A DNA stretch of 34,212 nt from Moorena sp. SIO3I8 (lineage in GTDB: Bacteria; Cyanobacteriota; Cyanobacteriia; Cyanobacteriales; Coleofasciculaceae): assembly GCF_010692325.1 (NCBI RefSeq), contig NZ_JAAHHW010000038.1:1-34212 (forward strand). The letters are read 5' to 3'. The position numbers and the translations under genes were made by a program. Position 1 is the stretch's first letter; every line of letters begins with the position of its first letter. Below, one piece after another: positions 1-8,207 of this stretch. The notes beneath the pieces were generated by a model. It did not search any database, was not told where the DNA came from, and saw only the letters and a list, made by a program, of their open reading frames with translations.

Positions 1-130
1 GACGAGGGTCTTCGAGCTCTGCAAAGGCTTCTATAATTGCGATTTGAGACACAAGAGTAGATGGATTAGACTAAATTTGCGCTCAATTATACCATATCTT
101 GTTTATATTTAGAATGAAATAGCCCTGCTG

Positions 131-189
131 GTGGGCAGTGCCTCAGATAAATTGAAAACCTAAAAATCATCAAGGTAAGCACTGCCCAC
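131..189. repeat. Inverted repeat, 11-bp arms
   Basis: GTGGGCAGTGC at 131-141 is matched exactly by its reverse complement at 179-189, giving an 11-bp stem with a 37-nt loop. It lies downstream of the ABC exporter on the minus strand. No T-run follows on either strand, so it is more likely a dispersed palindromic repeat than a standard terminator. Confidence 0.7.
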
Positions 190-203
190 CCTACATCTCC
201 TCC

Positions 204-280
204 CGATTCCCGATTCCCGATTCCCGACTCCCGATTCCCGATTCCCGATTCCCGATTCCCGATTCCCGATTCCCGACTCC
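204..280. repeat. 7-bp tandem repeat (CGATTCC)x11
   Basis: There are eleven consecutive heptamers of consensus CGATTCC. Two units (225-231 and 274-280) read CGACTCC. The array runs into the first base of the stop codon of the ABC exporter at 280-282. With the inverted repeat at 131-189 it fills the first 279 bases, where I see no gene. Confidence 0.9.
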
Positions 281-2703
281 TAAAAAATATCCTTCTGCTT
301 CTGTAATTTAAAAGCGATTATTAAATAAACCCCTGTGTGTAAGCACAGTAGTAGCCAATTAAGAATCAAATTTTGCCAAGTGGCATCATAAACTGGTGTT
401 GCTTCAAAGGGAGGAGGGGGAAGCTTTAATCCGAACCTGGAAGACTGTTCTGGTACCATACTATTCACATTTACCAGGGCACCGTAAGCTCCCATTGACC
501 AACGACTTACCATCAGCCAAGATAGTGTACTGGCTAATCCTTTTAGTTTAAAAATAACTCCAGAAAAAATAATCTGGGGTAGCAAAATTAATGGTATAGT
601 ATTATTGGCTTCACTTTCATTTTTTCCCAATGTCGATACCATCAAACCTAAACTGGTAGCAGCGATAATCGTTAAAAAAGTAGTGATTCCCAAGCCAAGT
701 TTCCAATCCAGTAGTTCAGAGGTAGGTGACTTAAACCCATAGAGTACAATAGTAACAATCAATATAGTTTGTAAAAGAGCTAAGCCAGACCGAATCAATA
801 CTTTGGAACCGAGATAGGGAAATAACCCTAAATTAACCAGTCGCTCTCTGGCATAAATACTGGACTCTTTCACAATTTCTTGCAGTGAACTAGATAGTCC
901 TACCCAAAGGGCAGCACAGGTAAAAATAAACAGTACTTGTAGCGCTAGAGGTGCTTGGGTGATGTCTGGAGAATTCAGTTGAGCTAAAGGGTCTTTCCCT
1001 GACAAAGTCAGAATAATCAAACTAATCCCAATCGGAGCAGTTAGTAAGGCTAGGGCAACACTTCGCATATCCCGCACTACTAGTTTTAAATAGCGCCGAC
1101 TGAGCAATAGCAGTTGCTTGAGTTTGAGTTGCTTGAGTTGCTTGAAAACAGAAATACCAGCACTTTTGCTAGGGATTGACGTCGATAGCAACCTTTGACC
1201 AGGACTGAGGTGTGCGGAAATGTAGGTCTTGTAACCAGGTGAGCTGAGAAACTGCTGATGCCAGTTTTCACTATTCTCCTCAAGTTCCTCCGGTGTTTCC
1301 CCTTGCTCTAGCTTGAGGTAAATATCAGGGAAGTATCTTAAGTCTGGAGATGGCATCTTAAAAAAGTCCATCGCTTCTGTGGGAGGACCAAAGTAACACA
1401 ACCGTCCACCCCGACCCATAAAGGCAATGCGATCGCATACGTCAATATTCGCAGTAGCATGAGTCACCAGCACCACTGTTCGTCCCTGATTCGCTAATTC
1501 TCGCAATAGCTGCATCATTTCCTTATCCAGTCCTGGATCTAGACCAGACGTAGGCTCATCCAGAAAGAACAGTTTCGGATCAGCCAATAATTCCACAGCA
1601 ATACTGACTCGTTTCCGTTGTCCCCCACTGAGATTACCCACAAGAGTGTTTCTCACAAAATCCAGTTTGACTTGTGACAAAGTTTGCTTCACCACCTGTT
1701 TCACATCAGTATCTGGTGGTAATCGTAATTCACAGGCATAGGTTAGTACTTCTTTTACCGTTAAATCCCGATGCACAATATCATCTTGGGGAACATAGCC
1801 AATTTGTGAGCGGTACTGATTAAAATGCTGTCGCAAATCTTGGCCATTGATAAATACAGTACCTTTAGTAATTGGTGCAATTCCTAATAGAGTTTTCAGT
1901 AACGTAGATTTCCCAGTGCCACTACCTCCTACCAACGCCACTAACTGACCTGGTTCAATGGGCATCGAAACCTGATTCAGGATAGTCCGTTTTTTGCCTA
2001 ATTTATTGTTAACCTGGCGCAGCAATTTATCAGCATCAATCCGGATTTGATTCCCTTGGTCAACTAATTCTAAAGTATCCTGCCTCAACAGTAATATAAA
2101 CGGACCAATCCGAATCGTATCCCCATCCTTAAGTAAAACGGGTTTATGGATTAATTTGTCATTAACAAAGGTACCATTTCTGCTATAATTATTAATCTGA
2201 TAATTGCTTGCTGAAATTTTGATGATGGTAGCGTGAAGGGTGGAAACTGTAGGTGCATCTAATTGCAAACAGTGGGAAAGTTCAGGATTAGGAGAACGAC
2301 CCAATTGCACTGGCCAATTTTGAACAGTTGCCAAGGAAAGCTGCCGTTTATTTGGCGTAACCCTTGGTTGACTATGGCCAGGATTAAAGTAAGTGAGGCG
2401 AATGTAGTCCCGAGGATTTTGTCCAATAGTCAACTCCGCACCATGTTTGAGAAGATACCCATCAGTGATACGAGTGTGGTTAACAAATACTCCATTAGTA
2501 CTAGGATTTGCCCCATCACCATCAAAGATGCGATAATCCTCTCCCTCTTGAAGCAGAAAAGCATGGCGTTGGGAGACAATAGTCCAGCCTTTTTCAGGAA
2601 TATCGAAATCTGACCAAGTGCGATCGCGTCCTAATCGATAAAATCCTTTCTCAAGAGAAAAACGAAGTACTTGACCTTGATTGTTTAGCTCTAGATATAT
2701 CAT
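280..2703 (-). CDS. ABC exporter with two N-terminal FHA domains (ABCG-like half transporter)
   Basis: This is a fused ATPase-permease of the ABCG/White type with two phosphothreonine-reading domains in front. In the longest frame (starting 2724) FHA1 covers about residues 25-105 (LGRDRTW, SQRHA, NGVFVN). FHA2 covers about 138-210 (LGRSPNPE, STLHA, RNGTFVN). Walker A is GGSGTGKS (266-273), the ABC signature LSGGQ (365-369) and Walker B LFFLDEP (385-391). About six membrane helices follow from residue 560 on, as in an ABC2-type permease. I prefer the ATG at 2701-2703 (residue 8 of the long frame), because family members start a few residues before the first FHA strand. The substrate cannot be read from sequence. 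The FHA domains suggest control by Ser/Thr kinases, a common theme in filamentous cyanobacteria, but no kinase gene lies nearby. The gene stands alone. Confidence 0.9.
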   Translation of the reverse strand: MIYLELNNQGQVLRFSLEKGFYRLGRDRTWSDFDIPEKGWTIVSQRHAFLLQEGEDYRIFDGDGANPSTNGVFVNHTRITDGYLLKHGAELTIGQNPRDYIRLTYFNPGHSQPRVTPNKRQLSLATVQNWPVQLGRSPNPELSHCLQLDAPTVSTLHATIIKISASNYQINNYSRNGTFVNDKLIHKPVLLKDGDTIRIGPFILLLRQDTLELVDQGNQIRIDADKLLRQVNNKLGKKRTILNQVSMPIEPGQLVALVGGSGTGKSTLLKTLLGIAPITKGTVFINGQDLRQHFNQYRSQIGYVPQDDIVHRDLTVKEVLTYACELRLPPDTDVKQVVKQTLSQVKLDFVRNTLVGNLSGGQRKRVSIAVELLADPKLFFLDEPTSGLDPGLDKEMMQLLRELANQGRTVVLVTHATANIDVCDRIAFMGRGGRLCYFGPPTEAMDFFKMPSPDLRYFPDIYLKLEQGETPEELEENSENWHQQFLSSPGYKTYISAHLSPGQRLLSTSIPSKSAGISVFKQLKQLKLKQLLLLSRRYLKLVVRDMRSVALALLTAPIGISLIILTLSGKDPLAQLNSPDITQAPLALQVLFIFTCAALWVGLSSSLQEIVKESSIYARERLVNLGLFPYLGSKVLIRSGLALLQTILIVTIVLYGFKSPTSELLDWKLGLGITTFLTIIAATSLGLMVSTLGKNESEANNTIPLILLPQIIFSGVIFKLKGLASTLSWLMVSRWSMGAYGALVNVNSMVPEQSSRFGLKLPPPPFEATPVYDATWQNLILNWLLLCLHTGVYLIIAFKLQKQKDIF

Positions 2704-2934
2704 TGTAATATATAGCACTCTCAATCGGATGAGGTACCTCGCCCTTAGGGTTTTAGGGAGCTAAGGCCGTGGGCTAATAAAATTGAATGTACCTCATAGC
2801 TATTATAAACGCTATATAATTTTTATTTGAGATGTAAACATAGGATTGATCTAAAAAGCAAACTTATTCCTTCTAATTCTTAAGCAGTCAGCGGTCAGCA
2901 GTCAGCGGTCAGCTTTCCTTAACTCAGATTAAAC

Positions 2935-3077
2935 TATAGCGGTTTTTATTCTAATGAGGTACACAAGATTTTTACCCTATTAGCTCTTAGCTCTTACGTC
3001 TTCTGACTTCACTGCTCCCTGCTCCCTGCTCCCTACTCCCTCAAAAAATGTACCTCACCTAATTGAAAACCGCTATA
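2935..3077. repeat. MITE-like element: 29-bp imperfect inverted ends around heptamer repeats
   Basis: The 29 bases at 2935-2963 (beginning TATAGCGGTTTT, ending GAGGTACA) are repeated in inverted orientation at 3049-3077 with a few mismatches. The core holds GCTCCCT-type heptamers (about 3013-3040). A related half-copy lies at about 25032-25075. Just upstream (about 2884-2912) AGTCAGCGGTCAGC occurs twice. The element sits between two minus-strand genes and contains no ORF. Confidence 0.75.
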
Positions 3078-3135
3078 ATGGTTAATTGTGTTATTCAAAA
3101 GCTGACCGCTGAATACTTACGAATGTTAGGCACTG

Positions 3136-3654
3136 TTAGCTACCCATAGCGGATTTGGTAGCAAACGTGATAATGCCAACACCAACAACAACCAAAAAGA
3201 AAGCGAAATATACAAACGTCTTTGAATAGGGTTGGCTTGCTATTACTTTATCGTTACTACTCTTGTTACTATTCATAGCTCCGCGAACAGAAATAAATAG
3301 TAAAGGAAGAGAAACAATCATTCCCAATACTTCAATTACAAATAGCGCCTGAGGCATGGGATCTGGCGAGACTGGAAATAGTGTTCCTAAATCTAGGGCG
3401 TATACGATAAAATAGGAAATGCCACATAACCCAGACACAATGAACGCCCACTTCAAATCTTTGAAGATAAAGTAAACAATCAAAAGGCTGACTATTACTA
3501 GGGAAGTTAAAAAGGTATTAAATATACCCAATATCAACGGGTCAATATGTGAGAAACTCCTTGTTTCAATTAAACCACCAGGAACAAGAGATGCCAACAA
3601 TCCAAACGATAAAACCAAGAGTGCAGATACCAGATGTCTAATAGTTATCGTCAT
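3136..3654 (-). CDS. Small membrane protein, unknown function
   Basis: I do not recognise this 172-residue protein. It has about five hydrophobic segments: residues 5-25, 40-62, 68-88, 105-125 and 150-170 (VYFAFFLVVVGVGIITFA). This suggests an integral membrane protein. A polar loop rich in Asn, Ser and Lys precedes the last helix. The ATG at 3652-3654 is chosen because a GAGGT Shine-Dalgarno lies 7 bases upstream; the frame extends 14 codons further without a ribosome site. The next minus-strand gene has a very similar leader (TTATGAGGT before ATG), so the two may be co-expressed. They are separated by about 60 bases and could form one transcript from the TetR-controlled promoter at 4343-4372. 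Confidence 0.7.
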   Translation of the reverse strand: MTITIRHLVSALLVLSFGLLASLVPGGLIETRSFSHIDPLILGIFNTFLTSLVIVSLLIVYFIFKDLKWAFIVSGLCGISYFIVYALDLGTLFPVSPDPMPQALFVIEVLGMIVSLPLLFISVRGAMNSNKSSNDKVIASQPYSKTFVYFAFFLVVVGVGIITFATKSAMGS

Positions 3655-3715
3655 TGTAATTACCTCATAACTAGAATTATTGCTGTCGAACATCACAGAT
3701 CAGTCGCAGAAAATC

Positions 3716-4312
3716 TTATAGGGTTTCCCTAGGGCGATAAGGGGTTTCCTTAAGCAAATGACTGACCAATATTTTTAGAAAAAACAAAGGCAGAAACCAT
3801 TCCAGACCAGGAATTGGGGGAAATAGATAGCGATCGCCTAACAGCCCTAAGCTGTAAAGCCCTAGCGCCACTGGACGTTGAAGATAGAGGGGAGACCGCA
3901 AAATCAAGACCGATGCCCCCAACAGGTAGCTGGACACACCAATAAAGAATCCCCAATCTCCCCCACGAAAGAGCAGGGCCACTAACAAGACATGGATGAC
4001 ATGAACAGACACAAATCCTAAATGCTGCTGCCAACCCTGTTCCGGTCGGTGATACCAACGCTTAGCCGTGGAGGTAGCATTGGTGAGGACACCCCCCACT
4101 AAATCCAGGGCAAGAACAGCGATCAGTCCTAATTGCAACGGGGTCCACTGTATTGGGAGGGTCAGGGCGTAGGTTGGAGCTGCTACCAAAGCCACCAGCG
4201 ACGGTACAAATTGTATGAGCAACTCAGCTTGGGTTGCCCCTGGTCCGGTGAAGCGATCAAGCAAACCTTTCAGACCAGAGCGAGGGGAAGGACAAGTCAG
4301 CTCAGAGTGCAT
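3716..4312 (-). CDS. Membrane protein, probable target of the adjacent TetR regulator
   Basis: This is a 198-residue protein with about five or six hydrophobic segments (for example FVPSLVALVAAPTYAL, LGLIAVLALDLVGGVL, HVIHVLLVALLF, LEWFLPLFFLKILVSHLL). I do not recognise the family. The ATG at 4310-4312 is chosen because GAGG precedes it at a good distance; an alternative Met lies 20 codons upstream, inside the operator. A promoter with TTGACA (4372-4367) and TATGTT (4348-4343) fires into this gene and is overlapped by the palindrome at 4324-4360. The gene is therefore probably repressed by the divergent TetR protein. Such targets are often transporters or detoxification proteins, but nothing in the sequence fixes a substrate. 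Confidence 0.75.
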   Translation of the reverse strand: MHSELTCPSPRSGLKGLLDRFTGPGATQAELLIQFVPSLVALVAAPTYALTLPIQWTPLQLGLIAVLALDLVGGVLTNATSTAKRWYHRPEQGWQQHLGFVSVHVIHVLLVALLFRGGDWGFFIGVSSYLLGASVLILRSPLYLQRPVALGLYSLGLLGDRYLFPPIPGLEWFLPLFFLKILVSHLLKETPYRPRETL

Positions 4313-4323
4313 TACCTTAACCT

Positions 4324-4360
4324 CATAACAGTTGTTCTTGTTAACATAACAACTGTTATG
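4324..4360. promoter_or_regulatory. Compound palindromic operator, probably for the TetR protein
   Basis: CATAACAGTTGTT (4324-4336) is perfectly matched in reverse at 4348-4360, with an 11-nt spacer. The right arm itself holds the palindrome ATAACA-AC-TGTTAT (4347-4360 region), the left arm holds AACA-GT-TGTT, and the spacer holds TGTTAACA (4339-4346). Three overlapping AACA/TGTT palindromes could therefore bind stacked dimers. The site covers the -10 region of the minus-strand promoter of the gene starting at 4312. Confidence 0.75.
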
Positions 4361-4372
4361 ATAAACTGTCAA
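4343..4372 (-). promoter_or_regulatory. Sigma-70-type promoter for the gene at 3716-4312
   Basis: On the minus strand, TTGACA (4372-4367) is followed after 18 bases by TATGTT (4348-4343). Transcription would start inside or just past the operator. A second TTGACA on the plus strand (4379-4384) with a weak TATATC at 4404-4409 could serve the TetR gene, so the two promoters would be back to back. Confidence 0.5.
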
Positions 4373-4491
4373 TAGACATTGACACTGTGTTTCTGTCCGA
4401 CTTTATATCTGGTGTATATCTGGTTATAGTAGTCGGCAGGGCAGGCGCGGACATGACAAAAGTCTCAAACCTAAGTAAGCGCAATAGTTTT

Positions 4492-4526
4492 ACTTCTGAC
4501 TTCTGACTTCTGACTTCTGACTTCTG
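4492..4526. repeat. 7-bp tandem repeat (ACTTCTG)x5
   Basis: Five perfect heptamers end 12 bases before the TetR start codon. They would be transcribed as the leader of that gene. Copy-number change here would alter the leader length without touching the coding frame. Confidence 0.9.
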
Positions 4527-4538
4527 CTATAGTTCCCT

Positions 4539-5156
4539 TTGATGCTCATGTCCCAACAGGATCGCCGCCTTGAAGTTTCTGAAGCCGCCTGGCGAGTTAT
4601 TGTCCGAGAAGGGTTAGATCGCACCAGTATGCGGGCGATCGCCCAAGAGCTGGGTTGCACCACGGGAGTTGTTACTCACCACTTTCGAGATAAGCAGGAG
4701 CTGATTCTCTTTGCCCTTAATCAAGTAACTCAGCGTCTGCAAAAAACCATGCAGACTGCAACAGAGCACGCTAGGGGAGTGGATCGACTAGTAGAAATGC
4801 TATCTGCGTTTTTGCCACTAGACACTCAACGGCAAGATATTCTCAAGGTCTGGGTCGCTTTTTTGGGGTATGCCATTGGACGAGAAGCCTTGATGGCTGA
4901 GCATCAACAGAGTGCTGCTCAGCTCCGTGAGGTGATTATTCAAGAGTTGAAAGCTCTACAGTCAGCCAAACTGATTCGAGCTAACATAGAGCCAGAGTTA
5001 GAAGCCAACGCCCTGTTAGCCCTAGTGAATGGGGTTAGCCTCGACTCCCTGATTCAAGCCAAACGCCTTAGCCCTGACCAGCAGCAGATTGTAATTCGGC
5101 GCTACGTTAACGAGTTGCTGTCTACCCATGCTATTCCTGGCTCTGTTAATTCTTAA
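4539..5156 (+). CDS. TetR-family transcriptional repressor
   Basis: The N-terminal TetR helix-turn-helix is clear at about residues 12-60 (AAWRVIVREGLDRTSMRAIA, then GVVTHHFRDKQEL). An all-helical ligand-binding domain follows (about 75-195) and looks like the BetI-type C-terminal class. The 205-residue length is normal. ATGs at 4539, 4542 and 4548 are all possible; none has a strong Shine-Dalgarno, and ATG 4548 (MSQQDRR) is a good alternative. The gene is divergent from the membrane protein at 3716-4312, and the compound palindrome at 4324-4360 lies between them. The usual arrangement for the family, a local repressor with its divergent target, is therefore likely. The effector is unknown. 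Confidence 0.92.
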   Translation: MMLMSQQDRRLEVSEAAWRVIVREGLDRTSMRAIAQELGCTTGVVTHHFRDKQELILFALNQVTQRLQKTMQTATEHARGVDRLVEMLSAFLPLDTQRQDILKVWVAFLGYAIGREALMAEHQQSAAQLREVIIQELKALQSAKLIRANIEPELEANALLALVNGVSLDSLIQAKRLSPDQQQIVIRRYVNELLSTHAIPGSVNS

Positions 5157-5250
5157 TCAAGACAAGTTTGTATTGTCAAACATTAAAGCAATGGCATGTG
5201 AACCTTAACCAAAAGACTAATATGATTGCGATTAAGAATTAAACAATCAC

Positions 5251-6270
5251 ATGACAGCAGCACAGCTAGACAACCCCAAGCCCAACCCAAAAAACAACAG
5301 TCTGTTACACATAGAAAACCTACAGATGCACTTCCCTATCACCCAAGGAATCATCTGGCAAAAGCAAATTGGCTCCATCAAAGCTGTCGATGGACTCAAC
5401 TTCCAGATCAACCGTGGCGAAACCTTAGGCTTAGTAGGAGAATCTGGCTGTGGCAAAAGTACCACTGGACGAGCGATCCTACAACTATACCGTCCCACAG
5501 CCGGTCATGTTTACTTTGAAAATATCGACCTAACCCAGCTAGACCCTGAATCCCTGCGCCAGATGCGCCGCCGGATGCAAATGATTTTTCAAGACCCCTA
5601 TGCTTCCCTCAATCCCCGCATGACCGTAGGAAGTATTGTCGGTGAACCCCTGCAAATCCATGGGTTAGCCACCGGTAAACAAAAACAAGAACGAGTCCAG
5701 TCCTTACTAGAAGTCGTAGGACTCAATCCCCAGTTTATCAATCGCTATCCCCACGAATTCTCTGGGGGTCAGCGTCAGCGGATTGTGATTGCTCGCGCCT
5801 TAGCGTTAAACCCTGACTTTATAGTATGTGATGAACCGATTGCTGCTTTAGATGTATCCATTCAAGCCCAAGTGGTTAACTTGATGCAGTCGTTGCAAGC
5901 AGAATTTGGATTAACTTATCTATTTATTGCTCACGATTTAAGTATAGTGCGCCACATTTCTGACCGGGTGGCAGTAATGTACCTAGGCAAAATAGTAGAA
6001 CTGGCAGATCGCGTCTGTTTATATGAGAACCCCTTGCATCCCTATACCCAAGCATTAATCTCAGCCGTACCAATTCCTGACCCTGAACTTGAGCGTCAAC
6101 GGGAACGTATTATCCTAACAGGGGATGTACCAAGCCCGAGCAATCCCCCCAAAGGTTGTCGGTTTCACACTCGCTGTCCCATGGTAATGGATACTTGTCG
6201 GCAAGACCCAGAACCAGAGTTTAAAGATGCAGGTAGAGGACATTATGTTGCCTGTCATTTAGTCCATTGA
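5251..6270 (+). CDS. Oligopeptide/dipeptide ABC transporter ATP-binding protein (OppF/DppF type)
   Basis: This cytoplasmic ATPase would energise peptide or nickel-type import. Walker A is GESGCGKST (63-71), the signature FSGGQRQR (170-177) and Walker B FIVCDEP (190-196); the switch region has AHDLS. The C-terminal oligopeptide extension is present ([16 protein letters not shown], then GCRFHTRCP and further cysteines). The 339-residue length is typical of OppF/DppF. No permease or binding-protein gene is adjacent, so its partners must be elsewhere; orphan placement of such ATPases is common in cyanobacteria. The ATG at 5251 has no strong ribosome site. The gene converges on the Fur gene with 24 bases between the stops. 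Confidence 0.9.
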   Translation: MTAAQLDNPKPNPKNNSLLHIENLQMHFPITQGIIWQKQIGSIKAVDGLNFQINRGETLGLVGESGCGKSTTGRAILQLYRPTAGHVYFENIDLTQLDPESLRQMRRRMQMIFQDPYASLNPRMTVGSIVGEPLQIHGLATGKQKQERVQSLLEVVGLNPQFINRYPHEFSGGQRQRIVIARALALNPDFIVCDEPIAALDVSIQAQVVNLMQSLQAEFGLTYLFIAHDLSIVRHISDRVAVMYLGKIVELADRVCLYENPLHPYTQALISAVPIPDPELERQRERIILTGDVPSPSNPPKGCRFHTRCPMVMDTCRQDPEPEFKDAGRGHYVACHLVH

Positions 6271-6294
6271 CAAAACGACTAACCACTCACAAAA

Positions 6295-6801
6295 CTAATG
6301 TTCGTCCATCGCAATGGATCGAGAGCAACGCCAATTGCTCGGTAGAGCTGAAGGCCATCCCATCCGCAGGGCTTCTGGGCAAATGGTATGAATGGTCAGC
6401 TGGCAATCAATCAGCTGCAACCCTTCTTTTTCCACCTGCCTCATCCCTTGTTTCAAGATTGAGTCATTCTTGAATTCAACGGTCTGGTTACACTGAATAC
6501 ACACCAGATGATGGTGATGATGGGGAAAAGGCTGATTGAGTTCATAATGTTTATGCCCTTCTGCCAATTCCAATTCCCGCAGGATGCCCATCCGTGACAT
6601 TAACTTAACGCTGCGGTAAATTGTAGATAAGCTGATTCCTTCTCCTCGCTGGTCGAGCAATTCGTGAAGTTCCTCAGCACTCAGATGGGTTCCTCTCGGT
6701 AAATTTTGGAAAACGTGGAGAATGGTCTCCCGTTGCGGTGTCATACGCCAACCTCGAGCATTGAGTTCGGCCTTGAGTGAAGCGGCAGTATAGTTAGCCA
6801 T
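6295..6801 (-). CDS. fur: Fur-family metalloregulator
   Basis: This is an iron- or peroxide-responsive repressor of the Fur superfamily. The winged helix covers about residues 1-85 (RGWRMTPQRETILHVFQ, SLSTIYRSVKLM). The dimerisation domain has the histidine-rich metal site PHHHHHLVC followed by CIQC, a zinc-type CxxC. The N-terminus resembles cyanobacterial FurA (all1691 type), so a global iron regulator is likely. The usual second CxxC is not present: the sequence reads CPEA and continues about 25 residues to an unusual tail (NWRCSRSIAMDEH). Whether this is a lineage variant or an altered C-terminus cannot be settled here. The ATG at 6801 has GAGGG about 6 bases upstream. The upstream DNA (6830-6860) is AT-rich with AATAATTATT, a possible autoregulatory site. 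Confidence 0.88.
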   Translation of the reverse strand: MANYTAASLKAELNARGWRMTPQRETILHVFQNLPRGTHLSAEELHELLDQRGEGISLSTIYRSVKLMSRMGILRELELAEGHKHYELNQPFPHHHHHLVCIQCNQTVEFKNDSILKQGMRQVEKEGLQLIDCQLTIHTICPEALRMGWPSALPSNWRCSRSIAMDEH

Positions 6802-7138
6802 GGTAACCCTCTCAAAAACGAGCCATTATTGACAATATTAAATAATTATTTCTCTCACTTGCAAGAAAATTTCCTAATTGAGAATAAATAGTAAAGGATT
6901 ATTGGTTACTTTTGAGAATAGGCCAGGCACGGATCGAGCTCTGATACAGGGATACAACGAAAATACCAAATCCAGCTTTACGATCGGGATTTGGCAAATA
7001 AGTTAGGAAAAGGGCGAATAACTGAAAAAGGGGGAACAGAGGGAAGACAGGGAACAGGGTTAGGGAAGCAGATTGACCATAACCCTTGTGTATTGTGGCT
7101 TGTATGTTATGACTATGTTATTGCCCGATACTTTTTAG

Positions 7139-7318
7139 CTACCAAAGTCTACCAAGATAAACTTTAGTCCGCCAATGCAAGATGCTTTCACATCCAGGGG
7201 GTATCTCCCAAAGCTCTAACGGAATATCCCGCGAGCGCCATAAAAATGTCAACAAAGTTGGTTCCACCGGGATAGAGAGCGCAACTATTAAACCCTTGGT
7301 TTTCGGCTTTAATTTAAG
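7139..7318 (-). pseudogene. Orphan open-frame fragment (59 codons, no start)
   Basis: Minus-strand codons from 7318 to the TAG at 7139-7141 are open and give protein-like sequence (KGLIVALSIPVEPTLLTFLW, then LELWEIPPGCESILHWRTK). There is no initiation codon, and an in-frame TAA lies immediately upstream (7319-7321). It looks like the tail of a decayed gene. I do not recognise the family. The rest of 6802-7653 has no gene: it holds the fur upstream region and the element at 7381-7612. Confidence 0.4.
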
Positions 7319-7380
7319 TTACATAATAATCCCTGTCGGTGTTACCCTAATTTAAGTCTAACAAATAATAAGAGTTTTTG

Positions 7381-7612
7381 CTCACGGGGTGACAACAAAG
7401 CTCAAACCTAGATAGGTGTTAGGTTTTAGGTTTTAGGTATTGGGGAAATTACAGCAATGAGTCATTTGTATTTCCCAGGAATTGAAGCAATTTTCACCAT
7501 ACAACGTCAATGATAGTTTTAATCAATCCATCCCGCTTGACAATTTTACCTAACACCTAACCCCTAAAACCTAACCCCTGTAAGATTTTCAATTAGCTTG
7601 TCACCCCCTGAG
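7381..7612. repeat. MITE-like element: inverted ends with TTAGGTT-type repeats
   Basis: CTCACGGGGTGACAA (7381-7395) matches the reverse complement of 7598-7612 at 14 of 15 positions. Further in, AGGTGTTAGG (7414-7423) is exactly complementary to 7549-7558. Both arms carry TTAGGTTTTAGG-type short repeats. The roughly 230-bp unit has no ORF. Its end motif recurs near 22125-22140. Confidence 0.7.
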
Positions 7613-7653
7613 GAGTTTTTGGTAGACTCTGCGACGTTTTCTTGTGCTGTTTA

Positions 7654-8157
7654 CTAACCCCTCTCCCTAGATTTTGGCGATTGATGCTTAAAACTTGCAA
7701 TAAGTAAGCAGACAATACCTAGGTTGATACACACATCGGCCACATTAAATACCGGAAAGTTAATCAACCGAAAATGGAGGAAATCCACAACGCAACCCGT
7801 GACTGTCTGGTTATCTACCAAACAACTGTTGAAAAAACGGTCTATGCCATTCCCTAATGCTCCTCCCAGTATGAAGCCATAACCAAGCTGTTCCAACCTA
7901 ATCAGCTTTGGCCCAAACCAAGCTAGGGCGATTAAACCAAGACTCACAGCTAAGGAAAGCCAGCGTAACCAGCTGCCGTCTTCACTAAAGAGACTGAAAG
8001 CGGCACCAGTATTAGTCACATAGGTAAAGTGAAACACTCCTTGCCACAGGGGTAGAGTCTCATCCAATTCAAAATTCTGCACCACCCAATATTTAGTCAG
8101 CTGATCCAGAATCAGACCAATAGCAGCAGCAAACCAACACAGGGGGTTTTTTTTCAT
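7654..8157 (-). CDS. lspA: Lipoprotein signal peptidase (signal peptidase II)
   Basis: This is an inner-membrane aspartyl protease that cleaves prolipoproteins before the lipidated cysteine. The 167 residues have four membrane segments (about 8-25, 63-82, 88-105, 138-157). The family motifs are present: NTGAAFS, GGALGNGIDR with Asp106, VVDF with Asp125 and FNVAD with Asp141; the last two should form the catalytic pair. Length is normal. Likely substrates in this window are PstS and Psb27, both with lipoboxes. It lies downstream of bioB-bioY on the same strand, but 225 bases with a heptamer array separate it from bioY. No good Shine-Dalgarno precedes the ATG at 8157. Confidence 0.95.
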   Translation of the reverse strand: MKKNPLCWFAAAIGLILDQLTKYWVVQNFELDETLPLWQGVFHFTYVTNTGAAFSLFSEDGSWLRWLSLAVSLGLIALAWFGPKLIRLEQLGYGFILGGALGNGIDRFFNSCLVDNQTVTGCVVDFLHFRLINFPVFNVADVCINLGIVCLLIASFKHQSPKSRERG

Positions 8158-8207
8158 TAGTCATTAGTCATGATAGCATTTATTGATTGGGTCAGGTACT
8201 TACTAGG

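Noticed and set aside
6267-6473. Plus-strand frame overlapping the Fur C-terminus
   Set aside because: It lies opposite the well-supported Fur gene and its sequence has no family features.
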